From NCBI GenBank assembly GCA_002771585.1, contig PCTT01000037.1, forward strand, positions 1 to 8,993: a stretch of DNA of 8,993 nucleotides, given 5' to 3'. The position numbers and the translations under genes are program-made. Positions 1 to 5,080 of this stretch are shown one piece after another. Numbering within the stretch: position 1 is the stretch's first letter; each line of letters opens with the position of its first letter. This stretch comes from Candidatus Campbellbacteria bacterium CG22_combo_CG10-13_8_21_14_all_36_13 (GTDB lineage: Bacteria > Patescibacteriota > Minisyncoccia > Phycocordibacterales > PCTT01). The notes below the pieces were generated by a model. That model was not told the DNA's origin. It saw only the letters and a list, made by a program, of their open reading frames with translations, and searched no databases.

Positions 1-14
1 AATTAGGTTTTAAA

Positions 15-49
15 AAATAGGTGGCGCAAAATATTTGCGCCACCTATTT
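15..49 (-). terminator. Rho-independent terminator of the left-edge minus-strand gene
   Basis: A perfect 16-bp stem (15-30 with 34-49) closes a 3-nt loop. Its GC-rich core is GTGGCGC/GCGCCAC. Read on the minus strand the stem runs directly into a T tract (six Ts ending near position 12), the classic intrinsic terminator layout. It lies just after the stop codon of the gene that ends at 68. On the plus strand the stem is followed by TTTGTATTT, so weak bidirectional use is possible. Confidence 0.85.
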
Positions 50-67
50 GTATTTAAAACCATAAGT

Positions 68-418
68 CTAGAGGTTGGATGTTTGTGAAAGCATATCCAG
101 AACTTCGTTGGTTGCAGATCGGAAGTTAAGATCACACCCTGGCTTACCAGCGATTTCTTTAATATGTCGTCTGAATGAGTCCAACTCAGCTTCTGGCACA
201 GTTTGTGCGAACCTTATCCACTCGGAGTCTATGTTGCGCATAATACGAACCATTCCTTCTCTTCCGCCTCTAAACCTAGGTATTCTTTCTAATTCATCCT
301 CGAAACATCTTAGAACTCTTCTAGTGACAAGGTCTAAAGCAAACCTTGTACCACCACGACTCTTTTCGTTTTCAAAGATTCGTAACATCTGGGCAGAATC
401 TAAGCGTTGGTTATCCAT
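68..418 (-). CDS. Hypothetical protein, about 116 aa, unrecognised
   Basis: I do not recognise this protein. It is soluble and highly charged, with an arginine-rich middle (TRRVLRCFEDELERIPRFRGGREG) and no membrane segment or signal peptide. The frame opens at an ATG at 451 (127 aa). I prefer the ATG at 418 because AGAGG (424-428) stands 5 nt before it and because the promoter (TTGACA 478-483, TATTTT 456-461) predicts a transcript start near 449, inside the upstream ATG. A strong terminator follows the stop, so this is a single-gene transcript. An opposite-strand frame of similar length (75-434) exists, but the promoter, ribosome site and terminator all point to the minus strand. Real gene: fairly confident. 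Function: unknown. Confidence 0.65.
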   Translation of the reverse strand: MDNQRLDSAQMLRIFENEKSRGGTRFALDLVTRRVLRCFEDELERIPRFRGGREGMVRIMRNIDSEWIRFAQTVPEAELDSFRRHIKEIAGKPGCDLNFRSATNEVLDMLSQTSNL

Positions 419-455
419 GGTTGCCTCTGATTGACTAGTGATACTTTCCATAAAT

Positions 456-483
456 AAAATATAAGAAAAACAGACTTTGTCAA
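456..483 (-). promoter_or_regulatory. Promoter of the left-edge minus-strand gene
   Basis: Read on the minus strand, a consensus -35 TTGACA (478-483) is followed after 16 nt by TATTTT (456-461). The predicted start is near 449. It lies back to back with the metK leader promoter, so the two transcription units diverge from about 450-520. Confidence 0.6.
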
Positions 484-508
484 CAATATTTTAAATATAT
501 GCTATTTG

Positions 509-516
509 TGTATAAT
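509..516 (+). promoter_or_regulatory. Probable -10 element of the metK riboswitch transcript
   Basis: TGTATAAT at 509-516 contains a perfect -10 hexamer (511-516), about 32 nt upstream of the first riboswitch helix. The predicted start is near 523. The region where a -35 should lie (about 488-493) is only AT-rich, so the promoter would depend on its -10. Confidence 0.5.
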
Positions 517-547
517 ATATATGTAGGTATAAAAAAGAATAAAAGTC

Positions 548-644
548 GATTATCAAGAGAGAATCTAGGGTACTGGCCCGTTAAGATTCCGGCAACCTTC
601 CAAAAGGAGTGGTGCTAATTCCAGCCCGTAAGGGGAAGATAATT
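548..644 (+). ncRNA. SAM-I (S-box) riboswitch aptamer
   Basis: The conserved SAM-I blocks occur in order: ATCAAGAGAG after the first helix strand, CTGGCCC, CCGGCAACC, GGTGCTAATTCC, and a closing GATAAT. The closing helix P1 pairs 548-554 with 638-644. TTCC (619-622) can pair with GGAA (634-637) in P4. SAM-I riboswitches bind S-adenosylmethionine and repress methionine and SAM genes. Here the element lies upstream of metK, the enzyme that makes the ligand, so it gives direct feedback control. This is one of the firmest calls in the window. Confidence 0.95.
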
Positions 645-680
645 ATTAGCGTAATAACTTTCCTAAAGGAGAGTTTTTTT
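634..680 (+). terminator. Riboswitch expression platform: terminator with competing antiterminator
   Basis: The terminator stem pairs 656-664 with 667-675 (one G-U pair, inner pair probably open) and is followed by a T run at 674-680. A competing antiterminator pairs GGAAG-TTATTA (634-648) with TAATAA-CTTTCC (652-663). It uses both the 3' strand of P1 (638-644) and the 5' strand of the terminator. SAM binding stabilises P1, destroys the antiterminator and allows termination. Without SAM the antiterminator forms and metK is read. All pairings are visible in the sequence; the switching direction is the known SAM-I mechanism. Confidence 0.85.
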
Positions 681-691
681 ATTTAAAAAAT

Positions 692-731
692 AAGATGAAC
701 CCCGTTGGAAACATTTAATGGGCTCAATCTT
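692..731 (+). promoter_or_regulatory. Leader hairpin between the riboswitch terminator and metK
   Basis: AAGAT (692-696) pairs with ATCTT (727-731), GA (697-698) with TC (724-725), and CCCGTT (701-706) with AATGGG (717-722, one G-U pair), with a 10-nt loop. This local stem shares 701-706 with a longer pairing to 811-823 next to the metK start, so the two folds exclude one another. I do not recognise it as a known riboswitch class. A regulatory role is inference. Confidence 0.4.
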
Positions 732-823
732 CACAAGAAAAATAAATATAGAATATGAGTAAAAAATTTAATTATAAATTAATCTACGGAAGCGCTTAAT
801 AAGCGATTCCTGTTTCTAACGGG
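701..823 (+). repeat. 13-bp inverted repeat pair spanning the metK 5' leader
   Basis: CCCGTTGGAAACA (701-713) and TGTTTCTAACGGG (811-823) are complementary over 13 positions with a single G-T pair. The right arm ends directly at the metK ATG (824). ATGAA occurs at 695-699 and again at 824-828, just outside the two arms (one extra C on the left). In RNA this would tuck the metK start against a long-range helix. In DNA it looks like the termini of a small non-autonomous insertion with a 5-bp target duplication. Both readings are inference; the pairing itself is plain. Confidence 0.6.
755..799 (+). CDS. Possible 14-codon upstream open frame in the metK leader
   Basis: An ATG at 755 opens a frame reading MSKKFNYKLIYGSA and stops with TAA at 797-799, 24 nt before metK. 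No Shine-Dalgarno site precedes it. Its stop falls inside a small hairpin, CGCTT (793-797) with AAGCG (801-805). It could be a translated leader that affects metK start access, or chance in AT-rich DNA. It contains no methionine beyond the start, so it is not an obvious methionine attenuator. Confidence 0.25.
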   Translation: MSKKFNYKLIYGSA

Positions 824-1771
824 ATGAAAAAAACATGTGAATTTGTAAGTCCAATGCATCCGGATAAAATTTGTGACCGTATATCAGATGCAATATTAGA
901 TGCATATTTAGAAAAAGATCCAGATAGTAGGGTAGCTCTTGAGACAATGGGCGGGCATGGCTGCATTACATTAAAAGGAGAGATTACTTCGTTTGCGGAG
1001 GTAGACACAGATAGTATTGTAAAAAGAATTGTTGGTGATGGATTTGAAATTATAAAAAGAATTAGTAAACAAAGTCCCCAAATAGCACAAGGGGTAGATA
1101 GCGATGGTGCAGGTGATCAGGGGATTATGGTTGGTTTTGCCACTTCCCTAACCCAAAGCCGGATGCCACTAGAGTATGAGCTTGCAAGAAACCTTTGTCG
1201 AGAGATATTTAAAGTTTATCCATACGACGGTAAAACCCAAGTGACGATAGATGGAAACAGCATCACAACTGTTGTTGCAAGTTTCCAGAATACAAATACT
1301 GTGGAATTGGAAAAGCTAGTTCGTTCTCTTATAAAAGCAGATGAGTATTACATAAACCCTGCCGGAGAGTGGGATATTGGAGGTTTTGACGCAGATACTG
1401 GTCTCACAGGAAGAAAGATCGTGGTGGACGCGTATGGGCCTAATGTGATGGTAGGAGGTGGCGCATTCTCTGGAAAGGATGCAACAAAAGTAGATCGTAG
1501 TGGTGCATATATGGCTCGACATATTGCGCTTAAATATTTAGAAAAATACAATGCAAAAGAGGTGAGAGTGCATCTTGCTTATGCAATAGGAAAGCGAGAG
1601 GCATTAATGAAAAGTGCATTTGTGGATGATCAAGAAATTGAAATAGAAGACTTTGATGTTTCTCCTCGTGCGATCATTTCCCTACTAGATTTAAAAAAAC
1701 CTCAATACGAAAAGACGGCAGAATGGGGACATTTTGGAAATGGTTTTGGGTGGGATAATATTCAGAATTAA
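824..1771 (+). CDS. metK: S-adenosylmethionine synthetase (methionine adenosyltransferase), compact form
   Basis: Makes S-adenosylmethionine from methionine and ATP in the cytoplasm, releasing phosphate and pyrophosphate. Family signatures appear in order: HPDK (residues 12-15, with the catalytic His), KQSPQIAQGV (82-91), GAGDQG (95-100), DTGLTGRK (191-198), the glycine-rich GGGAFSGKD (211-219), DRS (224-226) and the C-terminal GHFG (302-305). It has 315 residues against about 380-400 in the usual bacterial enzyme. The shortening is spread over the N-terminus, inter-motif loops and C-terminal tail, while all active-site blocks remain, so it should be active. No Shine-Dalgarno site is seen; the ATG follows AACGGG directly. 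The SAM-I riboswitch upstream controls it. The last codons (Gln-Asn-stop) lie in a GAATTAA repeat that continues past the stop, suggesting the tail was remodelled. Confidence 0.96.
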   Translation: MKKTCEFVSPMHPDKICDRISDAILDAYLEKDPDSRVALETMGGHGCITLKGEITSFAEVDTDSIVKRIVGDGFEIIKRISKQSPQIAQGVDSDGAGDQGIMVGFATSLTQSRMPLEYELARNLCREIFKVYPYDGKTQVTIDGNSITTVVASFQNTNTVELEKLVRSLIKADEYYINPAGEWDIGGFDADTGLTGRKIVVDAYGPNVMVGGGAFSGKDATKVDRSGAYMARHIALKYLEKYNAKEVRVHLAYAIGKREALMKSAFVDDQEIEIEDFDVSPRAIISLLDLKKPQYEKTAEWGHFGNGFGWDNIQN

Positions 1772-1935
1772 GAATTAAGAATATAAATGAAATCCGAAAT
1801 ACGAAGCACGAAATCCGAAACAATATCAAATTCGCCAGCCGGCGAACAAATATCTAAATTCAAAAACGATATTTGAAAATTAATTCATTGGAAATTGATT
1901 GAAAATTGAAAATTGAAAATTGTAAATTGTGAATT
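1764..1935. repeat. AT-rich phrase-like repeat patch downstream of metK
   Basis: The 253-nt gap between metK and the next gene is mostly imperfect short repeats: GAATTAA units (1765-1782), AATCCGAAAT / ACGAAGCACG / AAATCCGAAAC units (1791-1821), a small hairpin TTCGCC/GGCGAA (1831-1846), and a tandem (A)AAATTG array (about 1886-1930). The first units overlap the metK stop. Such low-complexity patches between genes are familiar from candidate-phylum genomes; their origin is not settled. No gene or clear terminator is visible in the gap. Confidence 0.6.
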
Positions 1936-1993
1936 CGCATTCTACTGACCTCTGACTGTTTTATATCAGATAAAACTTTGAACAAAGCACTAT

Positions 1994-2022
1994 TTGCCTA
2001 CTAAAAATTTTGGGTGTATTTT
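1994..2022 (+). promoter_or_regulatory. Promoter of the HEXXH-protein gene, giving a nearly leaderless mRNA
   Basis: TTGCCT (1994-1999), a 17-nt spacer, then TATTTT (2017-2022) preceded by GGGTG. The predicted start is near 2029, two nt before the ATG at 2031 and after the ATG at 2025. The block is nearly identical to the promoter at 3203-3231. Confidence 0.6.
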
Positions 2023-2030
2023 AGATGGAT

Positions 2031-3194
2031 ATGAGTTTTGAAATACCCGAATCACAAACAAATGAAAACCAAGAAAACAATAGTTTTGAGGTGATGAAAA
2101 CACCGGAGATTTTGATTGCACGCGAACATGGTTTGGAATTGACCTCCGTATTATTGAAAGTAAGGGATTCTAGGTATGGTGATAATGAGAGTGAATTGTC
2201 ACGAGAAATTGTTGAACATTTTATTCAAAATGAGGTAGCACAAGATCTCAGTATAAACAGTGATGAAATTTTTACATCAATAAAAGCACCTGGTGTTGAT
2301 GAAGAGTCCCTGTATATGCTTTCTCTTCTTTATGAACATCCAGAAAGAACAGATGATATTTTTGAGACTATAAAAGAACACAAAAATATTGATTTATTGG
2401 AGATAGCAAGAATTCAGGCTATATTTTTTAGAACACTAGATGCGCTAAAATCTAGTTTTTACGGTACGGTAATCGCAGGTAAGATGGATGCGGAAGCGGA
2501 AAAAGATATCGAAATACGAAAAGCTCAAATCGAAGAAATACGCACAAGATTTGAAAAAATAATAAATTTTTTTAGGCCAGATGAAATGACAACAAAAACC
2601 AAAAGGGTTATTTTTGTTCCTACAAATCCAATTTTGAAAAGAAATTCAGGTAGAAACTTTTCTCTAAATGAAGAACAGATAATAATTTCTCACAGAGAAA
2701 ATTATAGTAACCAAGACCATGAGTTTATGCATGGTATCATAAATCCGATAGTAGAAAAAATAATATTAATTCTCACAAACGAGCAAGAGGCAAAAATATT
2801 GGAAATGGCAAGTGGAAAATTGAAAGAAGGATATGGAGAGTTACCATTTAGTCTATTGTGTGAAGAGCTTGTACGTACATATAATGATGTTTTTAAACTT
2901 GGTAAAAGACCAGAATCTTACGAAGATTTTCTTGATAAAATCTCTGTGTTATCTGACGAGCAATTTAGAGAAGAGTTGAAGAAGAATATAGGGTTAAAAA
3001 CTAGATGCGAACAATTTGGGATTTCATCAAGGAATGAAATGTTGGAAATGGCACGAGAATATTTTGATTCCTTTGAAAAAAATACTCTCAGAGAGCTTTT
3101 ATTTACACTTTATGAAGAATATGAAAGTAGAGAAGAAAAAACAGATGAAAATTTTGAACAATTTTTATTAAAAAATCTAAAGGAACGAATATAA
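2031..3194 (+). CDS. HEXXH metallopeptidase-like protein (DUF4932-like), cytoplasmic
   Basis: Predicted 387 aa, with no signal peptide or membrane segment. The N-terminal half is helical and acidic. An HEFMH motif at residues 230-234 followed by GIINP, then CEELVR (277-282), fits a zinc metallopeptidase in which the two His bind zinc, the first Glu is catalytic and Glu278 may be the third ligand. The HEFxH...NP plus ExLVR pattern recalls DUF4932-type peptidase-like proteins, from memory and not searched. The substrate is unknown. The C-terminal third is rich in Glu and Lys and probably helical. I chose the ATG at 2031 because the promoter predicts transcription from about 2029; the ATG at 2025 would add Met-Asp. 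The next gene has a twin promoter, so the two may be co-expressed but separately transcribed. Confidence 0.8.
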   Translation: MSFEIPESQTNENQENNSFEVMKTPEILIAREHGLELTSVLLKVRDSRYGDNESELSREIVEHFIQNEVAQDLSINSDEIFTSIKAPGVDEESLYMLSLLYEHPERTDDIFETIKEHKNIDLLEIARIQAIFFRTLDALKSSFYGTVIAGKMDAEAEKDIEIRKAQIEEIRTRFEKIINFFRPDEMTTKTKRVIFVPTNPILKRNSGRNFSLNEEQIIISHRENYSNQDHEFMHGIINPIVEKIILILTNEQEAKILEMASGKLKEGYGELPFSLLCEELVRTYNDVFKLGKRPESYEDFLDKISVLSDEQFREELKKNIGLKTRCEQFGISSRNEMLEMAREYFDSFEKNTLRELLFTLYEEYESREEKTDENFEQFLLKNLKERI

Positions 3195-3202
3195 AAAATT
3201 AT

Positions 3203-3231
3203 TTGTAAACACTTTGTTTTAGGTGTATTTT
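3203..3231 (+). promoter_or_regulatory. Promoter of the membrane-anchored Ig-like gene, twin of 1994-2022
   Basis: TTGTAA (3203-3208), a 17-nt spacer, then TATTTT (3226-3231) preceded by AGGTG. The predicted start near 3238 lies 2 nt before the ATG at 3240. The string GGTGTATTTTAGATG followed by ATATG is shared with the upstream gene apart from one base between them. Confidence 0.6.
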
Positions 3232-3239
3232 AGATGTAT

Positions 3240-3992
3240 ATGAAAACAAATATAATTTTAGTAGCTGTATTGCTTGTACTACTCGTGATTTTTGGTTTTT
3301 TTACAAGTTCTTCAAGTGATCAGAGTACTTTTTTCCAAGATGAAATAATACGTGTTGGTGTAGAGCGCGTTGGTCAACCTATAGAGGGATTTAGTGCACC
3401 AATATTTTTACAAGCATTTCCGGGTCTTATCGAAAAAGACTTTGATGGAGTGCAAACTATAGAAGGAGTTTATAGTTTTAAAGACACTGGACTTGTTTAT
3501 ACAAGGACAGCAGACCAACCCATTACTTCGGCAGAAGAAATGATATCTAAAGAAGGTTACAAAACATTCCTTACAAATTTATCAACCAGATTTAATTTAG
3601 AAGTAAGTAAAGATACAGAGGTTTCAATACTAATTGAAAAAATTCAAAAAGATGATTCACCAACAGGGATATTACCATTTGACTCTGGAGTTTCTGGCCA
3701 GGTATTGCGTGGGCCAATTTGCCCAGTAATGCGTGAGGGAGACGATTCTTGTGCAGACCAACCATATGCAACGACTGTGCAGGTTGTAGAAGCTAATACT
3801 TCTAAGAATTCATTATTTGCAGAATCTGACACCGATAAAGATGGAAATTATAAATTTACGTTACCGCCTGGAGAATATAGCATTCAGGCCATTGGCGGTA
3901 ACCCTTTTCCAAGTTGTGGTTCAACGGATATTATAATTGAGCCTAGTGTGGTTCTTGAATTAGATTTATCTTGTGATACTGGAATACGATAG
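3240..3992 (+). CDS. Membrane-anchored exported protein with C-terminal carboxypeptidase-regulatory/Ig-like domain
   Basis: Predicted 250 aa. Lys2 and a hydrophobic stretch (about residues 4-21) form an uncleaved anchor or signal peptide, so the rest faces outside. Residues 25-145 are unrecognised. From about 148 a beta-sandwich domain begins: SGVSGQVLRG, GPICPV, CADQPY, a D-x-D-x-DGNY strand, LPPGEYSI, and a terminal CDTGIR. Cys161 with Cys171, and Cys226 with Cys245, are plausible disulphides, fitting an exterior location. This DTGIR-ending domain recurs in many bacteria as a carboxypeptidase-regulatory-like module. It may bind polymers or surfaces; no catalytic residues are seen. The ATG at 3240 is chosen from the promoter and the clean Met-Lys signal start; an ATG at 3234 is 2 codons upstream. 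Confidence 0.75.
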   Translation: MKTNIILVAVLLVLLVIFGFFTSSSSDQSTFFQDEIIRVGVERVGQPIEGFSAPIFLQAFPGLIEKDFDGVQTIEGVYSFKDTGLVYTRTADQPITSAEEMISKEGYKTFLTNLSTRFNLEVSKDTEVSILIEKIQKDDSPTGILPFDSGVSGQVLRGPICPVMREGDDSCADQPYATTVQVVEANTSKNSLFAESDTDKDGNYKFTLPPGEYSIQAIGGNPFPSCGSTDIIIEPSVVLELDLSCDTGIR

Positions 3993-4110
3993 TCATAAAA
4001 ACTCAAAAGTCAAAAATCAAAAGTCCCCCCTACGACCTTCCTTCATCAAAGACTTCGGAAGGGCACGGCAATGCTTCGGCGGGCAAGCAAAATCCAAAAT
4101 TTAAAATGTA
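3993..4110. repeat. Phrase-like repeat patch with small hairpins
   Basis: CAAAAGTC/CAAAAATC-type units (about 3999-4025) are followed by a C tract, a hairpin CCTTCC (4036-4041) with GGAAGG (4057-4062), GCTTCGGCGGGC (4073-4084), and AAAATCCAAAATTTAAAATG (4090-4109). It resembles the patch after metK in style but not in sequence. I see no gene. The hairpin has no following T tract, so it is not a convincing terminator. Confidence 0.5.
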
Positions 4111-4154
4111 ACAAAACCTACCTTTTTTGGTAATAGGTTGGTTGGGATTTTTAG

Positions 4155-4191
4155 TTGACAGATTTTGTTGTCAAAAGCCGAGCGTTTGACA
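4155..4191 (+). promoter_or_regulatory. Cluster of TTGACA boxes with an inverted repeat
   Basis: TTGACA (4155-4160) is followed by its inverted copy TGTCAA (4169-4174) and a third TTGACA at 4186-4191. The last is 24 nt from the TATAAT at 4216, too far for a standard -35. The palindromic pair could be an operator for the small gene and tag, but the evidence is only the repeat. Confidence 0.25.
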
Positions 4192-4213
4192 TACTTAGTG
4201 TATATGATTTTGA

Positions 4214-4221
4214 TGTATAAT
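4214..4221 (+). promoter_or_regulatory. -10 element for the 88-aa gene and tag
   Basis: TGTATAAT holds a perfect -10 hexamer (4216-4221). The predicted start near 4228 gives a leader of about 4 nt before the ATG at 4232. No good -35 lies at 17 nt spacing. Confidence 0.5.
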
Positions 4222-4231
4222 ATTTATATAT

Positions 4232-4498
4232 ATGAACAATTTTGAATCATATACTAGTGAAGAAAATAAATATGAAAACGGTCTTTCTGAAGAAGATGTT
4301 GCCCATATAGTGCAAAAAATTAATAATGAGCGTTTAATCGCGGATGATGATGTAGAATATTTCATAATCACCAACGCGAATGGGCGTACATTTATTCCAA
4401 AACATAAATACATTCCTGTAGCAAATGAAAATGGTGGATATTCCAACGTTGAAATAGGTGAATATATAAAACAAAAATTGGATGAGTATGAAAGTTAA
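4232..4498 (+). CDS. Small acidic hypothetical protein, 88 aa
   Basis: I do not recognise this protein. It is acidic and soluble, with a likely helix (LSEEDVAHIVQKINNE, residues 19-34), a beta-rich middle (DDVEYFIITNANGRTFIP) and a final helix (VEIGEYIKQKLDEY). There are no cysteines and no membrane segment. A perfect -10 hexamer just before the ATG supports the start and implies a nearly leaderless message. Its 3' end overlaps the start of tag by 17 nt, so the two are co-transcribed and translation is probably coupled. A link to DNA repair is suggested only by this position. Confidence 0.65.
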   Translation: MNNFESYTSEENKYENGLSEEDVAHIVQKINNERLIADDDVEYFIITNANGRTFIPKHKYIPVANENGGYSNVEIGEYIKQKLDEYES

Positions 4499-5057
4499 TA
4501 AAAACCGATGTGAATGGCCACAAGACGACGACCTCATGATTAAATATCATGATGAGGAGTGGGGTATGCCGTGCCACAATGACCGTACACTTTTTGAATA
4601 TATATTGCTTGACACATTTCAAGCAGGCCTTTCTTGGCGTACGATTTTGTACAAAAGAAAAAATTTCAAAAAAGCATTTGATAATTTTGATTACAAAAAA
4701 ATTGCAAAATATGGCGCGCGCGAACGCGCGCGCCTAATAAAAGATGCTGGGATTATCCGCAATCGCCTTAAAATTGAAGGTACAATAGTTAATGCACGGG
4801 TTTTTTTAAAGATTCAAAAAGAGTTTGGTAGTTTTGATAAGTATGTCTGGGGCTTTGTTGGTGGAAAACCAAAATCAAATAAATGGAAAAAAATGTCTCA
4901 AATTCCAGCAACGTCAAAGGAGTCTGATGCATTATCAAAAGATTTAAAAAAAAGAGGAATGAAATTTGTTGGCTCAACTATTATTTATGCATTCATGCAG
5001 GCAGGTGGGTTAGTAAATGATCATGTTGTTGATTGTTTTAGACACAAAGAAGTTTAG
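4482..5057 (+). CDS. tag: DNA-3-methyladenine glycosylase I
   Basis: Excises 3-methyladenine from alkylated DNA as the first step of base excision repair. The protein is 191 aa, close to the 187 of E. coli Tag. Visible hallmarks: RCEWP (9-13) with zinc ligand Cys10, YHDEEWG (22-28) with His23, QAGLSW (47-52), DAGIIRNRLKI (88-98), a KKRGMKFVG block (157-164), and NDHVVDC (179-185) with His181 and Cys185 completing the zinc snap. At the place of E. coli Glu38, which contacts the base, there is Asp44; I believe Asp is common in relatives, so activity is expected. The ATG at 4482 overlaps the upstream gene; an ATG at 4488 is equally possible. Codons 78-84 form a perfect alternating-GC palindrome unlike the rest of the gene. 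Confidence 0.95.
   Translation: MSMKVNKNRCEWPQDDDLMIKYHDEEWGMPCHNDRTLFEYILLDTFQAGLSWRTILYKRKNFKKAFDNFDYKKIAKYGARERARLIKDAGIIRNRLKIEGTIVNARVFLKIQKEFGSFDKYVWGFVGGKPKSNKWKKMSQIPATSKESDALSKDLKKRGMKFVGSTIIYAFMQAGGLVNDHVVDCFRHKEV
4713..4734. repeat. Perfect GC-only palindrome inside tag
   Basis: A 10-base arm GGCGCGCGCG (4713-4722), an AA spacer, and its exact reverse complement (4725-4734). It encodes Gly-Ala-Arg-Glu-Arg-Ala-Arg using GCG and CGC codons, which contrast with the AT-rich codons on either side. Confidence 0.9.
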
Positions 5058-5080
5058 AAGATTTTTAAATAAAATGTATT

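Noticed and set aside
75..434. Plus-strand open frame of 119 codons opposite the left-edge gene
   Set aside because: The minus strand has a consensus promoter, AGAGG site and terminator; the plus frame has none and its product looks unstructured.
692..731. A second known riboswitch class in tandem with SAM-I
   Set aside because: The hairpin does not show conserved cores that I recognise from SAM-II/V, SAH or preQ1 types; reported only as an unassigned structure.
1764..1935. CRISPR-like array in the repeats after metK
   Set aside because: Units are short, degenerate and AT-rich with no regular spacers, and no cas genes are present.
3644..3832. Minus-strand frame inside the Ig-like protein gene
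   Set aside because: Antisense shadow of a protein with conserved domain motifs.
4036..4062. Terminator after the exported-protein gene
   Set aside because: The 6-bp stem has a 15-nt loop and no T tract on either side.
4195..4622. Minus-strand frames opposite the 88-aa gene and the start of tag
   Set aside because: Low-complexity hydrophobic translations, antisense to supported genes.
4482..5057. Inactive Tag because Asp replaces E. coli Glu38
   Set aside because: All zinc ligands and the aromatic pocket are intact, and Asp at this place is, as far as I recall, frequent in relatives.
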